Assembly (NCBI RefSeq): GCF_000282195.1
Contig: NZ_AKJT01000038.1
Span: 54,770 to 118,769, forward strand
DNA from: Pseudomonas sp. GM18
GTDB taxonomy: Bacteria > Pseudomonadota > Gammaproteobacteria > Pseudomonadales > Pseudomonadaceae
Direction of reading: 5' to 3'
Length of the DNA stretch: 64,000 bases
Shown one piece after another: positions 29,490 through 37,877 of this stretch. Every line of letters begins with the position of its first letter. Within the stretch, counting starts at the first letter, position 1. The translations under genes and the position numbers were made by a program. The notes beneath the pieces are model-generated. The model saw only the letters and a program-made list of their open reading frames with translations. It did no database searches and was not told where the DNA came from.

Positions 29490-30527
29490 ATGAAACTCGC
29501 CCCCGCCCAACTCGGCAAACACCTGCAAGGCGCCCTTGCGCCGGTCTACATCATCAGTGGCGATGACCCACTGCTGTGCCAGGAAGCCGCCGACGCCATT
29601 CGCGCCGCTGCTCGCCAACAAGGTTTCGATGAACGTCAGGTCTTCGCCGCCGACGCCAGTTTCGACTGGGGTACGCTGCTGCAGGCGGGTGCGAGCATGT
29701 CGCTGTTCGCCGAAAAACGTCTTCTGGAACTGCGCCTGCCCTCCGGCAAACCTGGTGACAAAGGCGCCGCCGCGCTCATCGAGTACTGCTCGCGCCCGGC
29801 CGAAGACACGCTGCTGCTGATCAGCCTGCCCAAGCTTGATGGCAGTGCGCAGAAAACCAAGTGGGGCAAGGCGCTGGTCGAAGGTCCGCAAACCCAGTTC
29901 GTGCAGATCTGGCCCGTGGACACCAACCAGTTGCCGAGCTGGATTCGTCAACGACTGTCCCAGGCTGGGCTTTCCGCCAGCCAGGACGCCGTCGAACTGA
30001 TCGCCGCTCGGGTCGAAGGCAACTTGCTGGCTGCCGCCCAGGAAATCGAAAAGCTCAAGCTGATGGCCGAAGGTGGCCAGATCACCGTCGAAACCGTGCA
30101 AGCGGCGGTGGCCGACAGCGCGCGCTTCGACGTCTTCGGCTTGACCGACGCGATCCTCAACGGCGAAGCCGCTCATGCCCTGCGCATGCTCGAAGGACTG
30201 CGCGGCGAAGGCGTCGAACCTCCGGTGATTCTCTGGGCGCTGGCCCGTGAACTGCGCCTGTTGGCCAACCTGTCGCTGCAATACAGCCAGGGTGTGCCGC
30301 TGGACAAAGCCTTCAGCCAGGCCCGACCGCCGGTCTGGGACAAGCGCAAACCGCTGATGAGCAAGGCACTGCAACGCTACTCGGCGCAACGCTGGGCGCA
30401 ATTGCTGCTTGAAGCACAGCGCATCGACGCACAGATCAAAGGCCAGGCGGCAGGTTCACCGTGGATGAGTTTGAGCCGGTTGACGTTGTTGATGGCCGGG
30501 CAGAGATTGTCGTTGCCTGCAGAGTAA
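29490..30527 (+). CDS. holA: DNA polymerase III subunit delta HolA
   Basis: A 345-residue clamp-loader subunit that opens the beta clamp. Typical N-terminus MKLAPAQLGKHLQGALAPVY, then IISGDDPLLCQEAADAIR in the first AAA-like domain, LIEYCSRPAEDTLLLIS, VEGNLLAAAQEIEKLKLM, and the C-terminal collar domain with FDVFGLTDAILNGEAAHALR. It starts 39 bases after lptE, the standard lptE-holA pairing in gammaproteobacteria. Confidence 0.95.
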   Translation: MKLAPAQLGKHLQGALAPVYIISGDDPLLCQEAADAIRAAARQQGFDERQVFAADASFDWGTLLQAGASMSLFAEKRLLELRLPSGKPGDKGAAALIEYCSRPAEDTLLLISLPKLDGSAQKTKWGKALVEGPQTQFVQIWPVDTNQLPSWIRQRLSQAGLSASQDAVELIAARVEGNLLAAAQEIEKLKLMAEGGQITVETVQAAVADSARFDVFGLTDAILNGEAAHALRMLEGLRGEGVEPPVILWALARELRLLANLSLQYSQGVPLDKAFSQARPPVWDKRKPLMSKALQRYSAQRWAQLLLEAQRIDAQIKGQAAGSPWMSLSRLTLLMAGQRLSLPAE

Positions 30528-30548
30528 GGCTTTCGACCGCATAACGGC

Positions 30549-30642
30549 CCTTCGCGGGCAAGCCTCGCTCCTACAGGTAATGTGGCGTTCACATACCAAA
30601 ATCCGACACAAAACCTGTAGGAGCGAGGCTTGCCCGCGAAGG
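30549..30642. repeat. REPIN, outward-facing orientation
   Basis: CCTTCGCGGGCAAGCCTCGC (30549 on) and its inverted copy, CCTGTAGGAGCGAGGCTTGC (30614 on), form an inverted pair around a 36-base spacer. The arms are the same REP sequence as at 20566 but in the opposite relative orientation. It lies between holA and arfA. Confidence 0.85.
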
Positions 30643-30737
30643 CGTCCGAAAGGTCCTACGCAACATGGGTCTAGACAGTCCCCTCACTTGAGTAGATGAT
30701 TTGCCCCGCAAAATCCACTCACTTGCGAGAGATCATC

Positions 30738-30902
30738 ATGAGCAAAAAGCCATCCAAGCATGGCCCCAACAAGGCCAAATCCATCATCGCCCAGCCACTG
30801 TTCCGCAGCCGTCAGGAACGAGCCGGCAAGGGCAAAGGCAGCTACCGCCGCGAAGCCTTCCAGTCTAATAGCTGGGAGGCTTCTTACTTTCTGGCGGCCT
30901 GA
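30738..30902 (+). CDS. arfA: Alternative ribosome-rescue factor ArfA
   Basis: A 54-residue basic protein with the ArfA core KHGPNKAKSIIAQPLFRSRQE followed by KGKGSYRREAF. ArfA binds ribosomes stalled on mRNA without a stop codon and recruits RF2, as a back-up to tmRNA. In E. coli the arfA message is itself cut or terminated at a hairpin inside the gene, so that ArfA is made only when trans-translation fails. The same feature is present here: a 12-bp stem at 30852-30883 lies within the last 20 codons. The ATG at 30738 follows GAGAGATCATC. Confidence 0.92.
   Translation: MSKKPSKHGPNKAKSIIAQPLFRSRQERAGKGKGSYRREAFQSNSWEASYFLAA
30852..30890 (+). terminator. Intragenic hairpin in arfA (nonstop-mRNA signal)
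   Basis: GAAGCCTTCCAG (30852-30863) pairs with CTGGGAGGCTTC (30872-30883) over 12 base pairs, one of them G-U, with an 8-base loop TCTAATAG. TTACTTT follows. The stop codon is at 30900-30902, so termination or RNase III cleavage here would leave a stop-less arfA mRNA. Confidence 0.78.
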
Positions 30903-30964
30903 AAGGCAAGCCATCGCTCAACATGTTAAGGTCTGCACCTGATTCGTATCCTCTGGACCTGTGC

Positions 30965-32287
30965 ATGCCCCTTTGTCTTTCCCGTCGTTGGCACCTTCGC
31001 CAATTGATAGCTGCCTCCAGCCTCGTTCTGCTTGTCGCCTGCGCGGAAAAACCCACCGCCGCCGACGCCCAGCCGCTTCAGACCCGCACCGTTGCCACGG
31101 CCCCTGCGGTCATTCCGCCGGTGGTTCCGACCGGTGAGAATCTCGACATACAGCCAACCCAGACCTTTGCCGAATGGCAGGCGGGTTTTCGTAAAGACGC
31201 CCTCGCCGCCGGCATTCGCGCCGACCTGTTCGACCGTGCCTTTGCCAATGTCAGCCTGGACGCCAGCGTGATCCGTGCCGACCGCAGCCAGCCGGAATTT
31301 ACTCGCCCGGTGTGGGAATACCTCGATGGCGCGCTGTCGCCGCTGCGGGTGCGCAAAGGTCAGGCACTGGTCAGCCAGTACGCCGATATCCTGCAAAGCA
31401 TCGAACAGCGCTATGGCGTCGACCGTCAGGCACTGGTCGCGGTGTGGGGCATGGAGAGTAACTTCGGTCAGTTCCAGGGCAACAAGTCAGTGATCAACTC
31501 CCTGGCTACCCTGGCCTATGAAGGTCGACGCCCAGGCTTTGCCCATGCGCAACTGATCGCTGCCCTGCAAATCCTGCAACAGGGCGATATTGAACCCGAG
31601 AAAATGCTCGGCTCCTGGGCTGGCGCCATGGGCCAGACCCAGTTCATCCCGACCACCTACAACACCCACGCCGTAGACTTCGACGGCGACGGCCGCCGTG
31701 ACATCTGGAACAGCGCCGCTGATGCACTGGCCTCGACCGCGCACTACCTGCAAAGCTCTGGCTGGCAGAAAGGCCAGCCGTGGGGCTTCGAAGTACAACT
31801 GCCGAGCAGCTTCAATTACGTCCTGGCCGATGGCGCGATTCGCAAGAGCGTCGCCGAGTGGCAGCAACTGGGGGTCTCCCTGCCCAATGGTGGCCAGGTT
31901 CCGGCCGGTTCCGAACACCTGTCGGCCGCCCTGCTCCTGCCAGCAGGCTATCGCGGCCCGGCATTCCTGATCTTCGATAACTTCCGCGCAATCCTCAAGT
32001 ACAACAACTCTTCGTCCTACGCCTTGGGCGTGAGCCTGTTGTCCGAGCGTTTCAATGGCGGTGGCCTGATCAACGGTCTATGGCCAAAAGATGACTTGCC
32101 GCTGAGCCGTACCGAGCGAATCGAGCTGCAAACCCTGCTGAGCGCCCGGAACTATGACGCTGGCAACCCCGACGGCATCATCGGCGCCAATACCCGTAAA
32201 GCCATCCGCAGCGCACAGCAGTCGTTTGGCTGGCCGGCGGATGGGTATCCGACGCACAAGTTGCTCGAAGGTTTGCGTAACCGCTAA
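30965..32287 (+). CDS. Lytic murein transglycosylase (MltB/SltB3 family) with peptidoglycan-binding domain
   Basis: A 440-residue lipoprotein. The N-terminus has a lipobox, LVAC, with Cys near residue 26. The MltB-type SLT_2 catalytic domain has VDRQALVAVWGMESNFGQFQ, where the Glu of MESNFG is the catalytic acid, and SWAGAMGQTQFIPTTYNTHA. A C-terminal PG_binding_1 domain (LQTLLSARNYDAGNPDGIIG) ends the protein. It cleaves peptidoglycan glycan strands to 1,6-anhydro products. The best counterpart I recall is SltB3 (PA3992), which also carries this C-terminal domain. Confidence 0.88.
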   Translation: MPLCLSRRWHLRQLIAASSLVLLVACAEKPTAADAQPLQTRTVATAPAVIPPVVPTGENLDIQPTQTFAEWQAGFRKDALAAGIRADLFDRAFANVSLDASVIRADRSQPEFTRPVWEYLDGALSPLRVRKGQALVSQYADILQSIEQRYGVDRQALVAVWGMESNFGQFQGNKSVINSLATLAYEGRRPGFAHAQLIAALQILQQGDIEPEKMLGSWAGAMGQTQFIPTTYNTHAVDFDGDGRRDIWNSAADALASTAHYLQSSGWQKGQPWGFEVQLPSSFNYVLADGAIRKSVAEWQQLGVSLPNGGQVPAGSEHLSAALLLPAGYRGPAFLIFDNFRAILKYNNSSSYALGVSLLSERFNGGGLINGLWPKDDLPLSRTERIELQTLLSARNYDAGNPDGIIGANTRKAIRSAQQSFGWPADGYPTHKLLEGLRNR

Positions 32288-32291
32288 AAAC

Positions 32292-32362
32292 AAAAGATCG
32301 CAGCCTTTGGCAGCTCCTACGCCGATCTCTGTAGGAGCTCCCGAAGGCTGCGATCTTTTTTT
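32292..32362. terminator. Palindromic repeat acting as bidirectional terminator
   Basis: AAAAGATCGCAGCC... and ...GGCTGCGATCTTTTTTT form the two arms of a long hairpin (with GGCAGCTCCTAC / GTAGGAGCTCCC inside) and end in seven T. It lies just after the transglycosylase stop and just before the opposing ldcA stop, and has A/T runs on both sides. It is also a member of the GTAGGAGCTGCCGAAGGCTG repeat family. Confidence 0.8.
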
Positions 32363-32374
32363 GCTGACTCGTAG

Positions 32375-33322
32375 CTACTTGATCACCACATCCTGCTCCA
32401 ACACCAACGTCTTGCTCCCCGCATCCAGCCTGACTAACGCGCCCATGGGCAACGTCAGGTTCGGGTCGCAATGCCCGCTACGCCACCCGGCCAGCACGGG
32501 TATGCGCAACGGCGCGAAGGTCTGCTTGAGCAAGCTCTCCAGCGCGATCGTGTCCACACCCGCCACATCTCCCACCAGAACCCCGCGCAACTTGTGCAGC
32601 GTGCCGGCCAGACGCAAATGGGTCAGCAGCCGATCAATGCGATACAGCGGCTCGTTGATGTCTTCGATGAACAGGATGGCGCCCTCGGCATCGATCTCGT
32701 AAGGCGTGCCCATGGTCGCGGCGATCATCGACAGATTGCCCCCCAGCAAGCGCCCGTGAGCAATGCCTGGCGAGACGGTCGTCAACGGATAGGCCACCGG
32801 GTGCGCCAGTACGCTGTCCGCCGTCACCTGCCCGCGCAACATGTTGAAAAACGAGGACTCGGTGGGTTTCTGCTTGTCACCCAGCAGGTCGGCATTGAGC
32901 ATCGGGCCGTGAAACGTCACGAAACCCGCATAACGGCTGATAGCCAGATGCAGTGCAGTGATGTCGCTATAGCCGATGAACGGTTTGGCATTGTTGCGTA
33001 GTAACTCGAAATCGATACGATCGAGCAACCGCGGCGTACCGTAACCGCCCCGCAAACAGATGATGGCGTCGACCTCGCTGTCGGCAAATGCCGCGTGCAA
33101 GTCATTGAGCCGCACATCGTCGCTGCCGGCCAGGTAGCCGTCTTTCTCGTAAACGCCGGGGAACACTCGCAGCGAATAGCCGCGAGCGCGCATCCAGGCA
33201 ATCGCTTTATCGGTATCCAGGGCAGCGGGGCCGGCAGGCGCAATGACGCCGATCAGCCCTTCAGGCGGCAAGGCCGGAACAGGGACGTGAGGACAAAGGG
33301 TGTGGGTCGGTCGAGCAGTCAT
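32375..33322 (-). CDS. ldcA: LD-carboxypeptidase (murein tetrapeptide carboxypeptidase)
   Basis: A 315-residue serine peptidase of family S66 that removes the terminal D-Ala from the recycled tetrapeptide in the cytoplasm. The triad can be placed at S119 (FIGYSDITALH), E220 (LFIEDINEPLYRIDR) and H284 (GWRSGHCDPNLTLPMGA). The start GLIGVIAPAGPA is typical. It is not in the position I recall for ldcA in PAO1, so this locus differs locally from that genome. Confidence 0.92.
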   Translation of the reverse strand: MTARPTHTLCPHVPVPALPPEGLIGVIAPAGPAALDTDKAIAWMRARGYSLRVFPGVYEKDGYLAGSDDVRLNDLHAAFADSEVDAIICLRGGYGTPRLLDRIDFELLRNNAKPFIGYSDITALHLAISRYAGFVTFHGPMLNADLLGDKQKPTESSFFNMLRGQVTADSVLAHPVAYPLTTVSPGIAHGRLLGGNLSMIAATMGTPYEIDAEGAILFIEDINEPLYRIDRLLTHLRLAGTLHKLRGVLVGDVAGVDTIALESLLKQTFAPLRIPVLAGWRSGHCDPNLTLPMGALVRLDAGSKTLVLEQDVVIK

Positions 33323-33448
33323 CCATGATTCTCCCTGTGTGAATGCTTCAGCACACAGTAGTCAGGAACGGGAATAAACAAAAGAGGGTCGGTCGCACCA
33401 CGGCTTGCAGGAAAAGACTGCAGAGGATGTGGGCACCGCCAATGAAAA

Positions 33449-33475
33449 CGCCCGCAAGGACTAACCTTGCGGGCG
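33449..33475 (-). terminator. Intrinsic terminator after lipA
   Basis: On the minus strand, CGCCCGCAAGG and CCTTGCGGGCG make an 11-base perfect stem with a 5-base loop, followed by TTTTC, 21 bases beyond the lipA stop. The plus strand also has TTCTTTTC on its side, so the hairpin can act both ways. Confidence 0.85.
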
Positions 33476-33496
33476 TGTTCTTTTCTCAGCGCGGAA

Positions 33497-34519
33497 TCAG
33501 GACGACATCAACTCGGCCTTGACCAGCTTCGCCTGCTCGTCGGCGTGGTACGAGGAGCGTACCAGCGGGCCGGAAGCGACGTTCTTGAAGCCCATCTTGT
33601 AACCTTCCTCGGCAAACCAGGCGAAGGTGTCCGGGTGCACGAAGCGCTGGACCGGCAAGTGGCTGCGGGACGGTTGCAGGTACTGGCCCAGGGTCAGCAT
33701 GTCGATGTCGTGTTCGCGCATGCGCTTCATGACTTCGATGACTTCTTCGTCGGTCTCGCCCAGGCCCAGCATCAGGCCGGACTTGGTCGGAATGTGCGGC
33801 ATCATCTGCTTGAAGCGTTGCAGCAGGGTCAGCGACCACTGGTAATCCGACCCCGGACGCGCAGCCTTGTACAGGCGCGGCACGGTTTCCAGGTTGTGGT
33901 TGAACACATCCGGCGGCTCGGCGGCGGTGATTTCCAGCGCGATGTCCATGCGGCCACGGTAGTCCGGAACCAAAGTTTCGAGCTGTACGTTCGGCGACAG
34001 TTTGCGGATTTCGCGGATGCAGTCGGCAAAGTGCTGGGCACCGCCGTCACGCAGGTCATCGCGGTCTACCGAGGTGATGACCACGTATTTCAGTTTCAGG
34101 TCGGCGATGGCGATGGCCAGGCTTTCCGGCTCGTTCACGTCCAGTGGCTTCGGACGGCCGTGGCCAACGTCGCAGAACGGGCAGCGACGGGTGCAGATGT
34201 CACCCATGATCATGAAAGTCGCGGTGCCGCCGGAGAAGCACTCGCCCAGGTTCGGGCAGGATGCTTCTTCGCAAACGCTATGCAGCTTGTGTTTGCGCAG
34301 CAGGGCCTTGATGCGGTCGACCTCCGGGGAAACCGGGATGCGCACGCGAATCCAGTCGGGTTTCTTCGGCAGTTCGGTGGTCGGGATGATCTTCACCGGG
34401 ATGCGTGCAACCTTCTCGGCGCCGCGCAGCTTGACGCCGGCTTCAACCTTGGCACGCGGGGCCGGACGCTCGGTGACATCGAGCGTCGGGATCATGGTTT
34501 GCACTGCATCAGTAGTCAT
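33497..34519 (-). CDS. lipA: Lipoyl synthase LipA
   Basis: A 340-residue radical-SAM enzyme that inserts two sulfurs into protein-bound octanoyl groups. The auxiliary [4Fe-4S] cluster cysteines are in [15 protein letters not shown]. The radical SAM motif is CTRRCPFC in [13 protein letters not shown], and the C-terminal RSSYHADE motif ([14 protein letters not shown]) provides the unusual Ser ligand. It is the last gene of the minus-strand run, one base after lipB. Confidence 0.97.
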   Translation of the reverse strand: MTTDAVQTMIPTLDVTERPAPRAKVEAGVKLRGAEKVARIPVKIIPTTELPKKPDWIRVRIPVSPEVDRIKALLRKHKLHSVCEEASCPNLGECFSGGTATFMIMGDICTRRCPFCDVGHGRPKPLDVNEPESLAIAIADLKLKYVVITSVDRDDLRDGGAQHFADCIREIRKLSPNVQLETLVPDYRGRMDIALEITAAEPPDVFNHNLETVPRLYKAARPGSDYQWSLTLLQRFKQMMPHIPTKSGLMLGLGETDEEVIEVMKRMREHDIDMLTLGQYLQPSRSHLPVQRFVHPDTFAWFAEEGYKMGFKNVASGPLVRSSYHADEQAKLVKAELMSS

Positions 34520-34520
34520 A

Positions 34521-35168
34521 TCAATCGATTCCGCCCGTTAGGGTCGTCTGCTCAGCATAGTCGAGGTGTTTGACGAGCTGCGCGCGCAGCCGGGCACTTA
34601 CCTCGGCAAATTCAATCGGTCCTGCGTGATCACGGAGCTGGGTCATCGCCAGCCCGGCATAGCCGCAGGGATTAATCCGTCGAAACGGTTCCAGGTTCAT
34701 ATCCACGTTCAGGGCCAGGCCATGAAAGGAACAACCGTGGCGGATCCGCAGACCCAGGGACGCGATTTTCGCGCCATCGACATAGACACCCGGTGCATCC
34801 GGCTTGGCGGATGCGGTCACGCCGTAACTGGCCAGCAACTCGATCAGGCACTGCTCCATGCGGCTGACCAGGTCACGCACACCGAAACCCAGCTTGCGCA
34901 CATCCAGCAACAGGTAGGCCACCAATTGGCCCGGACCGTGGTAAGTCACCTGACCACCGCGATCGACCTGCACCACCGGAATATCGCCTGGCAGCAACAG
35001 GTGCTCAGCCTTGCCGGCCTGGCCCTGGGTGAACACCGGCGGGTGCTCGACCAGCCAGATCTCGTCGGCGGCATCGCTGCCGCGTTCGTTGGTGAAGCGC
35101 TGCATGGCATGCCAGACTGGCTCGTAAGCCATCTGGCCGAGTTCGCGAAAGCCCAGCGTGCCAGGCAT
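34521..35168 (-). CDS. lipB: Octanoyltransferase LipB
   Basis: A 215-residue enzyme that moves octanoyl from ACP to lipoyl domains. Signatures: [59 protein letters not shown] (catalytic Lys) and [14 protein letters not shown] (catalytic Cys). The ATG at 35168 overlaps the stop of the DUF493 gene (TGATG). Together with lipA it gives endogenous lipoate synthesis. Confidence 0.96.
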   Translation of the reverse strand: MPGTLGFRELGQMAYEPVWHAMQRFTNERGSDAADEIWLVEHPPVFTQGQAGKAEHLLLPGDIPVVQVDRGGQVTYHGPGQLVAYLLLDVRKLGFGVRDLVSRMEQCLIELLASYGVTASAKPDAPGVYVDGAKIASLGLRIRHGCSFHGLALNVDMNLEPFRRINPCGYAGLAMTQLRDHAGPIEFAEVSARLRAQLVKHLDYAEQTTLTGGID

Positions 35169-35443
35169 CACAGCACCATGTGCACGAAGCCGGTAGCCCG
35201 CAGTTCGCTGTTGATGTTGTACAGCTGGTCCTGGTCGGTGGCGACGATGTGCAACTGAATCGTGGTGTACTTGCCGTTGGTGCTTTGGCGCTCGTCGACA
35301 CGCTCATCGTTGATGGTCGCGTGTTTCTTGACGATGTCGATGATCTTGTCTTTGTTACCGACGCCCGTATCGCTGATCACCTTAACCGGATAATCAACCT
35401 GGGGAAATTCGATCTTTGGCGCCTTTACTTCAGTATCGGTCAT
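35168..35443 (-). CDS. DUF493 (YbeD) family protein
   Basis: A 91-residue protein with the ACT-like DUF493 fold: [20 protein letters not shown], then [20 protein letters not shown] and [14 protein letters not shown] at the end. YbeD stands between dacA and lipB in E. coli, the same arrangement as here. The role is unknown, perhaps in regulation. The start is the ATG at 35443 ([13 protein letters not shown]). Confidence 0.93.
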   Translation of the reverse strand: MTDTEVKAPKIEFPQVDYPVKVISDTGVGNKDKIIDIVKKHATINDERVDERQSTNGKYTTIQLHIVATDQDQLYNINSELRATGFVHMVL

Positions 35444-35526
35444 GGCGTAACGGCCTCGTAAGCGTAAGCCGTGGCGACAGCAAGGCCCCACGCCGGATCA
35501 GCGCGGGGTCATGCAGGTGCACACTA

Positions 35527-36684
35527 TCAGTTGAACAAGCCGTAGAAGAATAGACGGATGCTATCCCACATGCGGCGGAAGATACCACCCTCGTCGACCG
35601 CGTCCAGAGCGATCAGGTCGGCGCTGTGCACCACTTTGTCGTCCAGTTTCACTTCGACTTTACCGATCACGTCGCCCTTGGCGATGGGTGCAACCAGTTG
35701 CGGGTTCATGGTCATGCTGGCAGCAAGCTTTTTCAGCTGGCCTTTAGGCAAGGTCATGGTCAGGTCTTCAGCCAGGCCGGCCTTGACTTGATTGGTGGTG
35801 CCTTTCCAGACAGGTGCCTGAGCCAGCTCGGCGCCTTTCTGATAGAAGGTCTGGGTTTCGAAGAAGCGGAAACCGTAAGTCAACAGCTTCTGGGTTTCGG
35901 CAGCACGAGCCACTTCGCTGCTGGTGCCGAACACCACGGCGATCAGGCGCATGCCATCACGTACGGCCGAAGACACCATGCAGTAGCCGGCTTCGTCGGT
36001 GTGACCGGTTTTCAGACCGTCGACAGTCTTGTCGCGCCACAGCAGCAGGTTGCGGTTAGGCTGCTTGATGCCGTTCCAGAAGAACTCTTTCTGCGAGTAG
36101 ATCGCGTAGTGAGCCGGGTCTTCGTGGATGATCGCGCGAGCCAGCACGGCCATGTCGTGAGCCGACGAGTAGTGCTCCGGGTTCGGCAGGCCGGTCGGGT
36201 TCATGAAGTGGGTATTGCTCATGCCCAGATCAGCAACGGTTTTGTTCATCAGGTCGGCGAACGCGTCTTCGCTGCCGGCGATGTGCTCGGAGAGCGCAAC
36301 ACTGGCGTCGTTGCCCGACTGAATGATGATGCCGTGCAGCAGATCGCTGACGGTGACTTGCGAGCCGACCTTGATGAACATCCGCGAACCGCCGGTACGC
36401 CAGGCGTTCTCGCTGACGGTCACCGGATCGTTTTCGCCGATCTGGCCACGACGGATTTCCAGGGTCGCGATGTACGCGGTCATCAGCTTGGTCAGGCTGG
36501 CCGGCGGCAGACGCTGGTCACCGTTGTTCTCTACCAGCACGTTGCCGCTGCTGGCGTCCATGAGTACATAGGCTTTGGCGGCCAGTTGCGGTGGCGACGG
36601 CATCATCTCGACCGCGAAAGCCGCGGGTGAGAGAAGCAGCGGGACTAGCAGGCACAGGCGTTTGGCAAAGGTGGTGATGTTCAT
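35527..36684 (-). CDS. dacC: D-alanyl-D-alanine carboxypeptidase (PBP5/6 type)
   Basis: A 385-residue low-molecular-mass penicillin-binding protein. It has a signal peptide (LCLLVPLLLSPAAFA), then the active-site SxxK (PASLTKLM, S63), the SGN motif (IQSGNDASVA, S123) and KTG (GLKTGHTDEAGYC). The C-terminal PBP5 domain ends in an amphipathic helix (FRRMWDSIRLFFYGLF) that anchors it to the inner membrane. It trims pentapeptides in the periplasm. Homologues are called DacC in P. aeruginosa and DacA in E. coli. Confidence 0.94.
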   Translation of the reverse strand: MNITTFAKRLCLLVPLLLSPAAFAVEMMPSPPQLAAKAYVLMDASSGNVLVENNGDQRLPPASLTKLMTAYIATLEIRRGQIGENDPVTVSENAWRTGGSRMFIKVGSQVTVSDLLHGIIIQSGNDASVALSEHIAGSEDAFADLMNKTVADLGMSNTHFMNPTGLPNPEHYSSAHDMAVLARAIIHEDPAHYAIYSQKEFFWNGIKQPNRNLLLWRDKTVDGLKTGHTDEAGYCMVSSAVRDGMRLIAVVFGTSSEVARAAETQKLLTYGFRFFETQTFYQKGAELAQAPVWKGTTNQVKAGLAEDLTMTLPKGQLKKLAASMTMNPQLVAPIAKGDVIGKVEVKLDDKVVHSADLIALDAVDEGGIFRRMWDSIRLFFYGLFN

Positions 36685-36866
36685 CCGTCTCTCGAAATCG
36701 CTAATGGAAACTGCCCTAGGGCAAAACTAATCAGACAACTTTTTAATAAGCTGTCACGTGTTCAGTTGCTCACTCTGTAACCCTTGCCGGGCTTTTGTTC
36801 TTCAACGAGCCAACAACCCGGTTCGCCCCCCAAACCGCAAGCGAACCGTCAATCAAGTACTACGTG
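36685..36866. other. 182-base gap between rlpA and dacC
   Basis: No gene is seen. The part just upstream of dacC (about 36715-36760) is AT-rich and is the likely site of a separate dacC promoter, so dacC may not depend only on read-through from rlpA. Confidence 0.4.
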
Positions 36867-37877
36867 TTACTCGGCGCTGACCAGGCTCGGCGAGCCGAGA
36901 TTGGCCAGCCGCACGCTGTTCTGCACCTGCTGGATTTCACCTGGCGAGCCAATCGGCCCCATGCGCACCCGATGCAGTGTCTGTTGGTTACGCACGATCG
37001 AGCTGATGAACACCGGAGCGCTCACCATCCCGCTGAGCTTCGATCTCAGGAGTTCTGCAGCGTCCGGGTTGGCGAACGCGCCCACCTGCAGATACTGGCC
37101 AGAGGCTGGTACAGAAGCGTTTTTTTTTGCATCGATCTGCACGGGCACAACGGCCGCGGCGTGTTGCTGCGGCGGTGGCGTCCATTGCTCGACGGTGCCG
37201 GTGGAGGCGGTCACGGTCGGCGTGGCATTTTGCGCCACTTGTGGCTCGTTGAGCATCAACGGAGCCGGACGACCTTTCTGCGCCCACCATTCTTGCGGGT
37301 CGATGCCTTCGACCTTGACCCGCGCCGTGCCGATTTCAGCGTAGCCGAGCTTCTTGGCGGCCGCGTAGGACAAGTCGATGATCCGGTCCGAATAGAACGG
37401 CCCACGGTCATTGACCCGCAGAATCACCGTCTTGTTGTTGTCCAGGTTGGTCACCCGAACGTAACTTGGCAGTGGCAAGGTCTTGTGGGCTGCGCTCATG
37501 CCATACAGGTCATACACCTCGCCGTTGGCGGTGTTCTGGCCATGGAACTTGGTGCCGTACCAGGACGCCGTGCCCGAAGCGACGTAACGCTTGGACTCTT
37601 GCAGCGGGAAGTAGGTTTTGCCCAGCACGGTGTACGGGTTGGCTTTATAAGGACCGCTGTGCAGGGTCGGCGTGGCATCCGGGATGCGCGATACGTCGAC
37701 GTCCCACCAGGGTGCGCCATCCTTGTGAGCCCGGTTGATGTCCAGGCCGGGGGCCGAACGAACGGCGGTAGAGGACTTCTGAGTCGGCGAGCGGCTGGTC
37801 GAACAACTGGCGACCAACACCGCCAACGCGGCGAATGCCATGAGCTTCAGGGGTTTATTCATAGGCAATGCCCGCAT
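36867..37877 (-). CDS. rlpA: RlpA septal lytic transglycosylase
   Basis: A 336-residue outer-membrane lipoprotein. The lipobox LVASC lies near residue 29. The double-psi beta-barrel domain contains ASWYGTKFHGQNTANGEVYD and VILRVNDRGPFYSDRIIDLS; the Glu of NGE and the Asp of NDRGP are the known catalytic acids. A Gln/Pro linker leads to a C-terminal SPOR domain (LQVGAFANPDAAELLRSKL). It cleaves naked glycan strands at the septum. The first ATG overlaps the mltB stop (TAATG); a second Met, five codons in, is an alternative. Confidence 0.93.
   Translation of the reverse strand: MRALPMNKPLKLMAFAALAVLVASCSTSRSPTQKSSTAVRSAPGLDINRAHKDGAPWWDVDVSRIPDATPTLHSGPYKANPYTVLGKTYFPLQESKRYVASGTASWYGTKFHGQNTANGEVYDLYGMSAAHKTLPLPSYVRVTNLDNNKTVILRVNDRGPFYSDRIIDLSYAAAKKLGYAEIGTARVKVEGIDPQEWWAQKGRPAPLMLNEPQVAQNATPTVTASTGTVEQWTPPPQQHAAAVVPVQIDAKKNASVPASGQYLQVGAFANPDAAELLRSKLSGMVSAPVFISSIVRNQQTLHRVRMGPIGSPGEIQQVQNSVRLANLGSPSLVSAE

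Noticed and set aside
30965..32287. Frameshift or fusion at the C-terminal domain of the transglycosylase
   Set aside because: The catalytic and PG-binding domains are in one uninterrupted frame, as in known SltB3-type proteins.
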